Assembly: GCA_014728115.1 (NCBI GenBank)
Contig: WJME01000272.1
Span: forward strand, 25,782 to 89,781
Direction: 5' to 3'
DNA length: 64,000 bases
Origin: Candidatus Zhuqueibacterota bacterium
GTDB taxonomy: Bacteria; Zhuqueibacterota; Zhuqueibacteria; Residuimicrobiales; Oceaniaggregativiventaceae
A model generated the notes under the pieces. It was given only the letters and a program-made list of their open reading frames with translations. It was not told where the DNA came from and did no database searches. Position 1 is the stretch's first letter. Each line of letters opens with the position of its first letter. Positions 27,600 through 36,198 of this stretch are shown here, piece after piece. A program made the translations under genes and the position numbers.

Positions 27600-29231
27600 T
27601 TATTTTCCACAAACCTGCTCAAACACCCGCATAAAATTGCCACCGAGAATTTTTTCCACCTCTTGTTGCGAATAGCCCTCTTTAAGCAGCGCCCAGGTCA
27701 GATCCGGGAAATCGCTTACGTCCTCGAGTCCGATGGGCACGCGGCTGATGCCATCGAAATCCGATCCCAGGGCCACATGATCGATTCCCACGAGATCGAC
27801 GATATACTGGATATGGTCGATCACCTCCCGGATACCGGCGTTCTGGTAAGACTTTGTAAGAAACGGCGGATAAAAGACCACGCCGATCACCCCGCCGGTA
27901 TTGGCGATGGCGATGATCTGATCGTCCCGGAGATTGCGATAATGGTTATGCAGTGCTCTGGCGCCAGAATGAGTGGCCACGATGGGATGTTGGGTGGTGG
28001 CGAGAATGTCCTCTATGGTTTTAATGCCGGTATGCGACACATCGATGATCACGCCCAGGGAATCCATGGTGCGAATCACGGTTTTGCCAAAATCGGACAG
28101 ACCGATGATATGCGAGGCGCGGTCCTGGGCAGAGATCGCCCACGGGGTGCTGTTGTTCCAGGTGATGGTCATATAGCGCATGCCCGCGTCATAGAGCCGG
28201 ATCAGGTTATCCAGATCCTCTTCGATGGCATGTCCCCCCTCGACCCCAATGACCGCAGCGATTTTTTGCTGTTGTACGGCCGACAGAACACCGGCAGGCG
28301 TGGTGGCCAGAGCCAGGGTTTCAGGATTCCGCTCGGCCTGGTCATAGAGAAGGTCGATATAGGACATGGCCACGGCAAAGGGTGTATGCGGATATTGGGA
28401 CGGATCCACCCAGACGGCAAAAAACTGCACATCTACCCCACCCTCCTGCAGTCTGGGAATGTCGGTATGAAAATAGAGATGACGGTCGCCCAGTTGATAG
28501 GACGGTGTCACTGCCACCTTTTCCAGAATATCGTTATGCAGATCCACTACCAGAGCGTGGGAATGGATCGTCTGCAACAGAATCTCTACCGTCTGTGCGG
28601 GTATTTCATCGATGGTCAATGTATCACGGACATAACCAAAGCTAGAGGTCATGATGCGGATGGATTGCACAGCGGTTTTCGACAGGGTAGGCAATGAGCC
28701 GCTGACCATGTGAGAAAGAGCCGATAATCCACCATTCCCTCCCCCATCCAGTTGGATCATCTTTTTCGTGATCACCTGTTGGCCGCTCTGAATACGGTAG
28801 AAATAGATGCCGGCAGGACCCTGGCTGGAATAGCGAACAGAGTAATTCCCGGGTTGCAAATCCGCTGACCGTTCCGATATCATGTGACCCAACACATTAA
28901 AAACCTGAATGGTCACCTGGCCGGCGCGAGCGATTTGAAACGGTATAACCGTGGACGGATTAAAGGGATTGGGATAATTTTGTGAGACGGCGAACGAGAA
29001 TGGCTGTCGGGGTGATAGGTCAGACACCGAACTGGCGAGATCATGGAACCAGGCGCCATCACCGTCGCTGTAGACTGTATCCTGTCTGCCTTGTTGACCG
29101 TGATCCACGATGATCATCGCTGCTTCGATCGGTTCGCCGCTGTAATGATCCAGGACGCGTCCGGACAGGATCTGGGCAGTCAGGGATGAAAAAAAAACAA
29201 GAATAAACAAAAGGAAAATAATGCGCTTCAT
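27600..29231 (-). CDS. Exported membrane-dipeptidase (peptidase M19) with internal sorting-type domain
   Basis: A 543-residue exported protein (ATG 29231; signal peptide to SSLTAQ). Residues ~20-60 are a carboxypeptidase-regulatory-like beta domain (LSGRVLDHYSGEPIEAAMI). Residues ~80-165 match the FCB sorting domain (QNYPNPFNPSTVIPF, VFNVLGHMISE, AGIYFYRIQSG, KKMIQL), here internal. Residues ~225-543 are an M19 zinc dipeptidase: HND in VVDLHNDIL, Glu in GVEGGHAIE, His in VIDVSHTG and ATHSGARAL, Asp in LGSDFDG. M19 enzymes cleave dipeptides, often with D-residues. The sorting module normally lies at the very C-terminus; its position here is odd and may instead act as a structural beta-sandwich. 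Confidence 0.88.
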   Translation of the reverse strand: MKRIIFLLFILVFFSSLTAQILSGRVLDHYSGEPIEAAMIIVDHGQQGRQDTVYSDGDGAWFHDLASSVSDLSPRQPFSFAVSQNYPNPFNPSTVIPFQIARAGQVTIQVFNVLGHMISERSADLQPGNYSVRYSSQGPAGIYFYRIQSGQQVITKKMIQLDGGGNGGLSALSHMVSGSLPTLSKTAVQSIRIMTSSFGYVRDTLTIDEIPAQTVEILLQTIHSHALVVDLHNDILEKVAVTPSYQLGDRHLYFHTDIPRLQEGGVDVQFFAVWVDPSQYPHTPFAVAMSYIDLLYDQAERNPETLALATTPAGVLSAVQQQKIAAVIGVEGGHAIEEDLDNLIRLYDAGMRYMTITWNNSTPWAISAQDRASHIIGLSDFGKTVIRTMDSLGVIIDVSHTGIKTIEDILATTQHPIVATHSGARALHNHYRNLRDDQIIAIANTGGVIGVVFYPPFLTKSYQNAGIREVIDHIQYIVDLVGIDHVALGSDFDGISRVPIGLEDVSDFPDLTWALLKEGYSQQEVEKILGGNFMRVFEQVCGK

Positions 29232-29579
29232 AGGAATTTCTTGTTGTTTCAAAGTCAACATGCCAAATCAAAAGTTTGGTAACGTACCTAATTGCATATC
29301 AATATACATATTTTATTAAAGGCATGAAACAAAAATAGCTATTTTTATCCTCCGATGATTTAATCGCGATTATATTGTTCATATTCTCCCTGGAAACCCT
29401 TTTGCACAGCTTTGAAATGTGCAAATCCGTATTGCCTCGGGCTTTTTGTCATGTGTCTTTTTATCATCAATCACCGTCTCTTTGAATTCCTTCCAATCCC
29501 TCACAAGGTGTGAGATTTTTTTGATACAAAAGAAATCAAAAACCCGAGCGGCCATAACCTGTTTTATGGTAAACCCAGA
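29232..29579. other. Intergenic region with a perfect 12-bp palindrome
   Basis: Upstream of the dipeptidase. TAATCGCGATTA at 29361-29372 is a perfect palindrome that could be an operator. CTCAC/GTGAG plus a T-run at about 29501-29523 forms a small hairpin on the forward strand, though no forward gene ends here. No gene. Confidence 0.4.
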
Positions 29580-30800
29580 CTAGTTCGATCGCTCATCATT
29601 TTCCTGTGATTGTAAAAAAGCCTTCAGCGAGAACGGACCTTCCATCGGCCACTTGCCATCGGGCATCGGAACAGTTTCCAGGTCTTTAGGATTGAGCACG
29701 ACATGCTTGATCCGTTTACGGTGCCATGTATAGACGATATGCACCAGTCCATCGCGAGACTGGATCACAGCCGGATAGGAAAATTGTTTACCGGACTCGT
29801 CAAGGAAATCGAGGATCAGCGATGCCTCCCAGGCAATGCCGTCGTGGCTCAAAGAAACATTGAGGATGCCACGTCCCTTATGCTTGCCATATGTGCGTAT
29901 TGAATGATTGTAGACGAGTAACTGCCGGCCATCGCGAAGCGAAACACCATCAAAGCCTGAATTGTTGTTGGGGAGTATCAAGGGTTTCAGGGGAGACCAC
30001 GTGAGTCCTCCATCCTCGGACCAGCTTTGAGCGATAAAGCCGTGACTGGATGCCGTACGGCTGAGCATCTGAATACGTCCATCCGAATAGGTCAAAAGCG
30101 TGGGTTGGATGGCGCTGATCTTGGCCTCCGGGTTTTTCTTGACAGGGCCGATGAGTTTCCAGGTTTTGCCTTTGTCCGTGCTGCGCTCGATGTGAACACG
30201 CATACCGCGGCTGTCGCCATGGGTGCTGGAAGGTGACAAGATGGACCCGTCGTCGAGTTGGATCGGCTTGTTCTTGACCGGGCCGATGAGTCCGTCGCCA
30301 ACCTTTCGCGCCTCGCTCCAGGTGTGACCTCCGTCTTTCGAAATCTTAACCCTGCCCCTAAATCCTGCACTTCCTATGCTAGCATCAAACACTTTGTAAA
30401 AAAGCATCACATCGCCTCCGCGCTCTTGAAAGAGCACAGGATTCCCGGTCGGCATTCGTTCGCTCCCGGGCTCATCACCGTCGGCCACGCTGACAGGCGG
30501 GGTCCATGCACCCCCGACCGGTTTGCGGCACATCCGAATTTCCACATCAGGAGCACCCTCTCTGGAACCGCTAAAAAAAGCGCACAACAAATCGCCACCT
30601 TTCAATTCCAGAACCGTGGCAGCGTGACATGACAGAAAATCCGCTTTTTCAAACACAAATTCCTCAAGAACAATGGCAGAGTAGGGATCGATGGCTGCAT
30701 CGTCCAGGTCTGCTGCAAATAAAAGATTACCGAAATATGGCAAAAGTACAATACCAAATATGCAACTGCTCAAAAAAAGCTTTTTCAGATGATTCTGCAT
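29580..30800 (-). CDS. Exported sialidase-family (BNR) propeller hydrolase
   Basis: A 406-residue exported protein with signal peptide to LLFAA. A six-bladed propeller with Asp-boxes SKDGGHTW, STDKGKTW and SEDGGLTW plus a shortened SHDGIAWE. The opening HAATVLELKGGDLLCAFFSGSREG and GNPVLFQ are typical of the sialidase-family proteins of FCB and planctomycete glycan loci. Related in its N-terminal blocks to the truncated gene at 61523 (HGSSIVELSNGDLLACWFYGSGE). Whether it cleaves sialic acid, rhamnose or another residue cannot be told; the Arg triad of true sialidases is not clearly readable. Single gene, leftward. Confidence 0.8.
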   Translation of the reverse strand: MQNHLKKLFLSSCIFGIVLLPYFGNLLFAADLDDAAIDPYSAIVLEEFVFEKADFLSCHAATVLELKGGDLLCAFFSGSREGAPDVEIRMCRKPVGGAWTPPVSVADGDEPGSERMPTGNPVLFQERGGDVMLFYKVFDASIGSAGFRGRVKISKDGGHTWSEARKVGDGLIGPVKNKPIQLDDGSILSPSSTHGDSRGMRVHIERSTDKGKTWKLIGPVKKNPEAKISAIQPTLLTYSDGRIQMLSRTASSHGFIAQSWSEDGGLTWSPLKPLILPNNNSGFDGVSLRDGRQLLVYNHSIRTYGKHKGRGILNVSLSHDGIAWEASLILDFLDESGKQFSYPAVIQSRDGLVHIVYTWHRKRIKHVVLNPKDLETVPMPDGKWPMEGPFSLKAFLQSQENDERSN

Positions 30801-31185
30801 TGATTGATTTTCTCCTTTTGTATGGCGTGTTGTTGCAAGATACGATATGCATCGGCAGGATAAATGTCATTTTGAAGAATTTAAACAATTCTCTTGTAAA
30901 AAGCAATTTTCTTTCAAGAGTCTGTTTTTTTGAAACACATTAAAAATCAAGGCAGAGGTCTTAACTATTATAAGCATTTTCAAGGGCTAGAGTAAAGAGT
31001 ATGCTGTTTATAAATTATTGTAGCTAGCCAAAATAAATTAGTAGCATTCAGTCAGCTTACCGGGTAACCGATGCACTCGGGCTTTTGGTTTTGCATCTTT
31101 CTTTCCTCTGCGAGCTTTGTGTTCTCGGCATGGAAACGGTATGCAGGATTAGACGTTGCCATCTTGCGAATGCATGGGTTTGCAA
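30801..31185. other. Intergenic stretch, nothing definite
   Basis: AT-rich around 30880-31060. A weak CTCTGCGAGC-type motif lies near 31102. No gene, hairpin or operator can be supported. It presumably holds the promoter of the leftward sialidase gene. Confidence 0.35.
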
Positions 31186-32025
31186 TCACAAACCTGTTGA
31201 TTCAAATACGGTAGCATAGAATTGATCCAGAGCCTGGAGATATTCTTGTTTTGTGGGCAGATCATTATGTCCGCCGTTTTGGATGATGACCAGTTCTTTT
31301 TGATCGGACCCGGAAATTTCATATAAAGACTCGGCCATAGAGGCTGGCGTAACCTGATCATCCTCTCCGGCAATGATCAGCAGCGGCAGCTGCATGCCCG
31401 CGAGCCGTTTGGGATTGTTGTTTTCCAGCAGCGCAGCATCAATGTCAAATTTGATAAACGGCTTTAAAAACCATGGCACCAGTCGTCCGGTCCAGTCTTT
31501 TGCATCCGTCACCGGACTTTCGAGAACCAACCCCTTGACCGGTTTTTTGTCAGCAAGAAAAGTCGCTGTATAGCTGCCCAGTGAATGACCATGAATCACC
31601 AGCGATTCAGGAGAGATATCGCGTTCCCCGGTCAGAAACTCATAAGCGCCGATTGCGTCCAGCTCTATTCCCCTCACACTCGGTTCGCCGGGATTCTCGC
31701 CATATCCCCGATAGTCAAAGACCAAAAGATTCACACGTTGTTCGATAATAGAGCGGATGATATGGTATGATGTCACCATCACAAATCCGTTACCCCCGCA
31801 GTACAGCACAGTGCCACGGGCTCGCGGATGCCGAATAAACCAACCGTTTAATGCAAGGCTATTACCGGATTTGAATTGCACGGTTTCAAAACCATAGGCT
31901 CTGTCGCGGAACCATTGCTCATCAATGGTCCGTTTGACGTCAAAGGCATCTTTTTCGGTTAATTCGATTTTCGTACAGCCGACAAAAAGACCGCATGCTG
32001 TGATCAGGACCAATACTGTTTTCAT
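31186..32025 (-). CDS. Alpha/beta-hydrolase lipoprotein
   Basis: A 279-residue lipid-anchored hydrolase (lipobox GLFVGC, Cys16). The alpha/beta fold carries the nucleophile elbow GHSLGS, the acid in IAGEDDQVTP and the His in NGGHND; the oxyanion region is YCGGNG. Similar to BAAT/FSH-like serine esterases or peptidases (YGENPGEPS before the elbow). It probably cleaves an ester in the periplasm or at the outer membrane. No operon partner: repeats lie upstream, and the next leftward gene is 385 bp away. Start ATG 32025 begins directly with the signal sequence. Confidence 0.85.
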   Translation of the reverse strand: MKTVLVLITACGLFVGCTKIELTEKDAFDVKRTIDEQWFRDRAYGFETVQFKSGNSLALNGWFIRHPRARGTVLYCGGNGFVMVTSYHIIRSIIEQRVNLLVFDYRGYGENPGEPSVRGIELDAIGAYEFLTGERDISPESLVIHGHSLGSYTATFLADKKPVKGLVLESPVTDAKDWTGRLVPWFLKPFIKFDIDAALLENNNPKRLAGMQLPLLIIAGEDDQVTPASMAESLYEISGSDQKELVIIQNGGHNDLPTKQEYLQALDQFYATVFESTGL

Positions 32026-32339
32026 CGTCTATTCCTGTCTGTAAAGAAAATATATTCCAAGGACCCACTTTTTTTATTAAACAAACAAATGACCATATTA
32101 TTCGAGTTATCTGATCTCTATTTCGGGATGCGGTTTAGATGAATCGAGAAGCTGCTCAGTGCGGCACGATGGTGTGAGGGACAATCGTCTCTGCAATGCA
32201 AATTTTTAGCGCGATCAAAAGAAGGACGAACTATCATTTCAATCTTTAATTGAAACCCAAAATTCCACACGACCCTGACATAGAATTGCCTTGGCAACCT
32301 CACTGCACATGGATCGGACACCTACAGCTATTAAACTCG
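32026..32339. other. Intergenic stretch upstream of the hydrolase gene
   Basis: No family-like open frame. AT-rich near 32040-32100, which may hold the promoter of the leftward hydrolase. It ends at the element with terminal inverted repeats. Confidence 0.35.
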
Positions 32340-32581
32340 GGGTCGGACCTCAGCGGTTACAAAAAAACAATCACTTAACCTATACAATATGGCATTTAAA
32401 CCGGTTTAATCGCCTGTTTTACCACAAATCCTCATTTTTATGGATAAACAATCGGGGTTGGTCCTTGAAAACAACCATGTTTATTTATTTAGGCTCATAT
32501 TTTCAAGTTTTTATCGTCCCTTAACCCACCCCTTTCTTCTATAAATCCAGAAGAAACAGGCACTCTCTGAGGTCCGACCCC
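32340..32581. mobile_element. Short element with perfect 15-bp terminal inverted repeats (MITE/REP-like)
   Basis: Left end GGGGTCGGACCTCAG (32340-32354) and right end CTGAGGTCCGACCCC (32567-32581) are exact inverted copies enclosing 212 bp without coding content. GGGGTCGGACCTC also occurs at 17763 and a degenerate AGTCTGACCCC at 19010. Similar termini are associated with REP-associated (Y1) transposases elsewhere; no transposase is present here. Confidence 0.65.
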
Positions 32582-32619
32582 AGTACGGGGCCTAAATTAT
32601 TTAAGAGACTCTTTAGACT

Positions 32620-32915
32620 GTCGAGCTCTTTCAAATGCCAGCAAGGCACGATCATTCTGCATCTATCGCTGACCGGCCCTACAATAGGCCGAACAAAAAA
32701 CAAAATTAAAAAACCACCAGAGTTACCCGTTCGATGAGCAATAGGTACTGGAAAGCGTGTCTAATCCGCGCAAAATCCTGCCACCTGTCTCGCACGTATC
32801 TCTGACCGAACCCAATCAAAGTGAAACATTATGCCTATTGAGCGAACCATAAAAAGGTACGAGTATACCAGGAGATAGGTGCAAAATGCGGGAACAGAGC
32901 CGGAGCGGCCACCGG
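32620..32915 (+). repeat. Dispersed structured repeat B, copy 4 (most diverged)
   Basis: Starts TCGAGCTCTTTC and ends CGGGAACAGAGCCGGAGCGG. GCAATAGGTACTGGAAAGCG and ATCCGCGCAAAATCCTG correspond to the GCGATAGGTGCGGG and CCCGCGCAGGATCCTG blocks of the other copies. More A/T substitutions than in copies 1-3. Confidence 0.75.
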
Positions 32916-32979
32916 ATCAGAAAGAGCAGAGAATCAAAAGATATCGACAAAGAACGAAAATCGCCGATTTAAGGGTCGC

Positions 32980-33026
32980 CTCCAGAGACCAAGCGCTACC
33001 GACAAAGATGCTTACAGCATGACAAA
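32980..33026 (+). repeat. Short repeat A, copy with CTCTAGAG end
   Basis: CCAGAGACC, ACCGACAAAGATGCTTACAG, CATGACA, then AACTCTAGAG. The internal TGCTTACAGCA forms a small hairpin. The element follows repeat B copy 4, as in the 27143-27545 arrangement. Confidence 0.65.
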
Positions 33027-33078
33027 CTCTAGAGTAATCATAGAAACGAAAATTGGGGTAGGAATAACGGGAGTCCAT

Positions 33079-33115
33079 AAAAAAGCCCCTAATTCCAAAA
33101 GAATCAGAGGCTCTG
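33079..33115 (-). terminator. Rho-independent terminator of the tRNA gene
   Basis: On the reverse strand, a 12-bp stem (AGCCTCTGATTC with GAATTAGGGGCT, three G-U pairs) closes a TTTTG loop and runs into a T-stretch, just after the tRNA 3' end. Confidence 0.85.
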
Positions 33116-33119
33116 CATG

Positions 33120-33191
33120 TGGGCCCGGTAGGATTCGAACCTACAACCTGCGGATTATGAGTCCGTTGCTCTACCCTTGAGCTACGGGCCC
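33120..33191 (-). tRNA. tRNA with CAU anticodon (Met elongator or Ile2)
   Basis: Reverse strand GGGCCCG acceptor arm pairs fully with CGGGCCC, discriminator A at 33120. D-arm GCTC/GAGC, anticodon loop CTCATAA (anticodon CAT), T-arm GTAGG-TTCGAAT-CCTAC. The 72-nt gene encodes no CCA. A tRNA-Ile2, whose CAU is modified by TilS to read AUA, and an elongator tRNA-Met are both possible; the G-rich acceptor leans slightly to Ile2. It has its own promoter and terminator. Confidence 0.93.
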
Positions 33192-33210
33192 GGATGATTT
33201 CAAGCCTGTT

Positions 33211-33239
33211 AGTATAAGAAAAATAAGTAAAAAATTCAA
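33211..33239 (-). promoter_or_regulatory. Sigma70-type promoter of the tRNA gene
   Basis: Reverse strand TTGAAT (33239-33234), 17-bp spacer, TATACT (33216-33211), about 20 bp before the mature 5' end. Confidence 0.75.
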
Positions 33240-33307
33240 GATATTTTTCGTCAATTTATATCGACCTAGAGTTTGCTGTATCCATGGGTCATGGGATCAA
33301 AGTACAT

Positions 33308-33452
33308 CCCAAACTCTATAGACGACCTGTCAGGTTTTTTAACCTAACAGGTCTCGACCTAAAAAAGCTCTGACACTACAAAAAATCAAACATGCACACC
33401 CCAAACCCTATAGACGACCTGTCAGGTTTTTCTAACCTGACAGGTCTTGACC
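33308..33452. repeat. Direct duplication of a GACCTGTCAGG hairpin unit
   Basis: Two ~54-bp copies (33308-33360 and 33399-33452), each reading CTATAGACGACCTGTCAGG, a T-rich loop, then AACCTGACAGGTC or one-base variant. Each forms a strong 12- to 13-bp hairpin. No gene. Confidence 0.8.
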
Positions 33453-33498
33453 CGTCAAGCATCAAGCATCCAGCTTCGATCATTTGCATCGCTCAGGA

Positions 33499-33531
33499 GG
33501 TTACCGACAAAGATCCTTACAGGATGACAGC
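33499..33531 (+). repeat. Short repeat A fragment
   Basis: TTACCGACAAAGATCCTTAC and AGGATGACAG: the hairpin core is kept with compensating changes (ATCCTTACAGGAT versus TGCTTACAGCA), which points to selection on the pairing. Confidence 0.55.
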
Positions 33532-33557
33532 AGAGGCTGATAACGAGAATGATAGAA

Positions 33558-34961
33558 TCATGATTCCGGCTGATAGTCCGGATTCTTGACCGGCATCTGC
33601 GCCCCTACCCGTTCGCGCCACTGGTGCAGCTGTTCCCGCAGTTCTGCGGCTTTTTTTGGCATTTTTTCGGCCAGGTTATTCGATTCATCCAGATCATTTT
33701 CCAGGTCATACAATTCTATCTGGCCGTCCAGATTCCAGATCGTCGGGATGTACCATTCGATGAGTTTATATTTTCCCTTTCTGATCGCTCCACAGGGCGC
33801 TTCGCCTGAGCTGTGATAGTGCGGATAGTGCCAATAGATGGCATCGCGACCCAGGGTGCTGGATTCGGTCCATACTGGTACAAGGCTGGTGCCGTCGATA
33901 TTTGCATGGCTCTGGCTGGCGTTCACCACATCGAGCAGAGTCGGGAAAAAATCGACGCTGGTCATGAGCTCATGAGAAACCGAACCGGATTTGATACGTC
34001 CGGGCCACCTGACGATAAACGGCACGCGAATACCACCTTCATACAAACTTGCCTTGCCGCTGCGCAACGGTGTCTGGTCGGCAGCCCGTTCCAGGCCACC
34101 GTTATCGGAAAAATAGATCAGCAGTGTGTTTTCTGCCAGTCCCAACTCATCCAGTTTGTCCATGATCCGGCCGACACTGTTATCCAGGGTTTCTGTCATG
34201 GCCGCGATAACCGGATTGTTTTCATCCTTGCCGGCACCGGACTTGGCCTCGTACTTTGCGATGAGCTTTTCTTTTTCGATCAATGGCGTATGGATGGTAT
34301 TATGGGGGATATAGAGAAAAAAGGGCTTGTCCTTGTTCTGTTCCATAAACTCGAGAGATTTTTGGGTAATGATCTCGACGTTATGGCCGTCGTTTTCAGG
34401 CGTTTGCCATTCCTGCGCCATGCCTCCCGACGGTTTGTAGGTCACAAAGGACTCGTCAAAGCCCTGTTTATCCGGATTATAAGGCAAGCTTTCCGGGGGC
34501 ATTTTTTCTTTGCTGAGATGCCATTTGCCAAAACTCGCGGTCACGTATCCCTCTTTTTTCAGGGCCTCGGCAACGGTGATCTCATCCAGCGGCAAATATT
34601 TTGTCCAGTCCGGATGCAATACCCGGCTGTTTTCCGGCGGATCCCCACCGGCGATAAAGTCGGTGAGATGCAGACGGGCGGGATATTTCCCGGTCATGAT
34701 ACTGGCGCGGGTGGGCGAGCAAACCGGACAAGCAGCATAGGCATCGGTAAAGAGCATGCCCTGAGTGGCCAGTTTATCGATATTTGGCGTTTCATAATAG
34801 TCGCTGCCATAGCATCCGACCTGTTTCCAGCCCTGGTCATCAGCCAGAATCAAGACAATGTTGGGTTTGTTTTTCTCAGCACTGCAATTGGTCCCCAAAA
34901 ACAGCACCCCTGCACTTGCACATGCAAGGCGCATAAAGTCACGACGTCCGAGCTCTGCCAT
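33558..34961 (-). CDS. Exported sulfatase
   Basis: A 467-residue type I sulfatase. ATG 34961 follows GAGAGGT and starts a Tat-type leader (LGRRDFMRLA) with possible lipobox before Cys26. Metal site LADDQGW; formylglycine motif C-S-P-T-R with Cys81; KWHLSKE, SDNGGLER and GKASLYEGGIRVPFIVRW complete the active site. The last pattern is typical of subfamilies acting on sulfated polysaccharides and differs from the two sulfatases on the left of the window. All three are Cys-type, so the cell must encode an anaerobic sulfatase maturase. Leftward, downstream of the nitrilase-type gene (gap 119 bp), so possibly one transcript. Confidence 0.92.
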   Translation of the reverse strand: MAELGRRDFMRLACASAGVLFLGTNCSAEKNKPNIVLILADDQGWKQVGCYGSDYYETPNIDKLATQGMLFTDAYAACPVCSPTRASIMTGKYPARLHLTDFIAGGDPPENSRVLHPDWTKYLPLDEITVAEALKKEGYVTASFGKWHLSKEKMPPESLPYNPDKQGFDESFVTYKPSGGMAQEWQTPENDGHNVEIITQKSLEFMEQNKDKPFFLYIPHNTIHTPLIEKEKLIAKYEAKSGAGKDENNPVIAAMTETLDNSVGRIMDKLDELGLAENTLLIYFSDNGGLERAADQTPLRSGKASLYEGGIRVPFIVRWPGRIKSGSVSHELMTSVDFFPTLLDVVNASQSHANIDGTSLVPVWTESSTLGRDAIYWHYPHYHSSGEAPCGAIRKGKYKLIEWYIPTIWNLDGQIELYDLENDLDESNNLAEKMPKKAAELREQLHQWRERVGAQMPVKNPDYQPES

Positions 34962-35080
34962 ATTTACCTCTCGTAATGATTTAAAAATCATTTAGCTCTC
35001 TTAAAATAGAGGATCGAGATAAAAGAATCAATGAAAATGATGGGGCAAAGGGCAAGGGATATAAGGTCAAGAGAATGGAC

Positions 35081-36055
35081 TCACCTCTCCTCAGCCTTCC
35101 ACTCTTTCCCATCCCCTGCGACGTTCTTGCTGTTGCGTTTCCAGAGATCGTCCTTTTCATTTGAGATGAGTTGATGGTAGCGATGAGGTCGTCGATAGGC
35201 ATTGCCCCAGCTGGTTTTGGCGCGGCGTTCGCGCAGGCGGGCGATATCGAATACGGCGAAAAAGATGCCTTCGTGTTCACCACCAATGACCACAGTATTG
35301 CCTTCCTGATCATAGGCCGGTGAATGACCGTTATTGACAGGTTCGGGATAATTGGTCATGGCCACGCACATCTGATTTTCCCAGGCCCGCACTTTGAACT
35401 GATCCAGCCGCTTTTCCTCTAATGTGCAGGCATTGGGAGTGAGCACGAGCTCGGCTCCATTGAGCATCAAAATGCGCGCACTCTCGGGGAATTCCCGGTC
35501 GAAACAGATCATAGAGCCCACTTTGACCGGTCCGATTTTGGTATCCAGTTCGCCCACAGGAAATCCATCTCCCGGAGTCATACCCGATTCTGTGGTTTTC
35601 ATGTCGCTGGTATGTACCTTGGCATAGGTATAGACCTCTTTACCGTGCCGGTCGAACAACGTGATGGCATTGCGCGGCGGACCATCCCATTTTTGCATAT
35701 AGGTCACACCGATGGCCATATCGAGTTCGTCTGCCAACTCTGCAAACCGCTGAATCGCGGCTCCTTCCTTCTCCTGTGCCTGCTGAAAAAACGCCTGCTG
35801 GGCTTCAGGGGTATGGGGAGTAAAGCGCGTATAACCGATGTTCCACATCTCCGGCATCAAGGCAATGTCGGCTCCCACTGTGGCAGCCTTGCGGCAAAAA
35901 TCTTCGGCTTTATCAAAATTCGCTTGTTGATGGTTTCCATCCGGTACCATCTGTAACAAGGCTACTGATAAAAGTTTTTCAAGATTCTCCTTCGCGGTTG
36001 CAGAGACAAACAACACCAAAAAGCATAATATGGGTATCATTAATCTGTTCATCAT
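35081..36055 (-). CDS. Secreted carbon-nitrogen hydrolase (nitrilase superfamily)
   Basis: A 324-residue protein with the Glu-Lys-Cys triad of the nitrilase superfamily: Glu69 in LMPEMW, Lys146 in YAKVHTSD, Cys184 in MICFDREFPES. These enzymes hydrolyse amides, carbamoyl groups or nitriles. Unusually it has an N-terminal signal peptide (residues 1-21), suggesting periplasmic action, for instance on N-acylated or carbamoylated sugars (inference). The closing segment (KTSWGNAYRRPHRY) is typical of the amidase branch. ATGs at 36055 and 36052 both fit AGGGAG. Upstream of the sulfatase gene in the same direction. Confidence 0.87.
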   Translation of the reverse strand: MMNRLMIPILCFLVLFVSATAKENLEKLLSVALLQMVPDGNHQQANFDKAEDFCRKAATVGADIALMPEMWNIGYTRFTPHTPEAQQAFFQQAQEKEGAAIQRFAELADELDMAIGVTYMQKWDGPPRNAITLFDRHGKEVYTYAKVHTSDMKTTESGMTPGDGFPVGELDTKIGPVKVGSMICFDREFPESARILMLNGAELVLTPNACTLEEKRLDQFKVRAWENQMCVAMTNYPEPVNNGHSPAYDQEGNTVVIGGEHEGIFFAVFDIARLRERRAKTSWGNAYRRPHRYHQLISNEKDDLWKRNSKNVAGDGKEWKAEER

Positions 36056-36198
36056 TTCTCCCTTTCTCTGGTTCCTTTCAAATCATAAACATGCTTGCTT
36101 TTCTTGTTTGTTCAAAATAGTGTATTGATAATTCACAATGATGTCAAATGAAATTTTAGTCTGGCGGTGTTAGGAGGTGAACATTATGAGACGATCAA

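Noticed and set aside
27378..28697. 439-codon forward open frame
   Set aside because: Antisense to the M19 dipeptidase, whose metal motifs are all present on the other strand.
29501..29523. Forward-strand Rho-independent terminator
   Set aside because: Short CTCAC/GTGAG stem with T-run but no forward gene upstream; probably chance.
33813..34976. 387-codon forward open frame
   Set aside because: Antisense shadow of the sulfatase gene.
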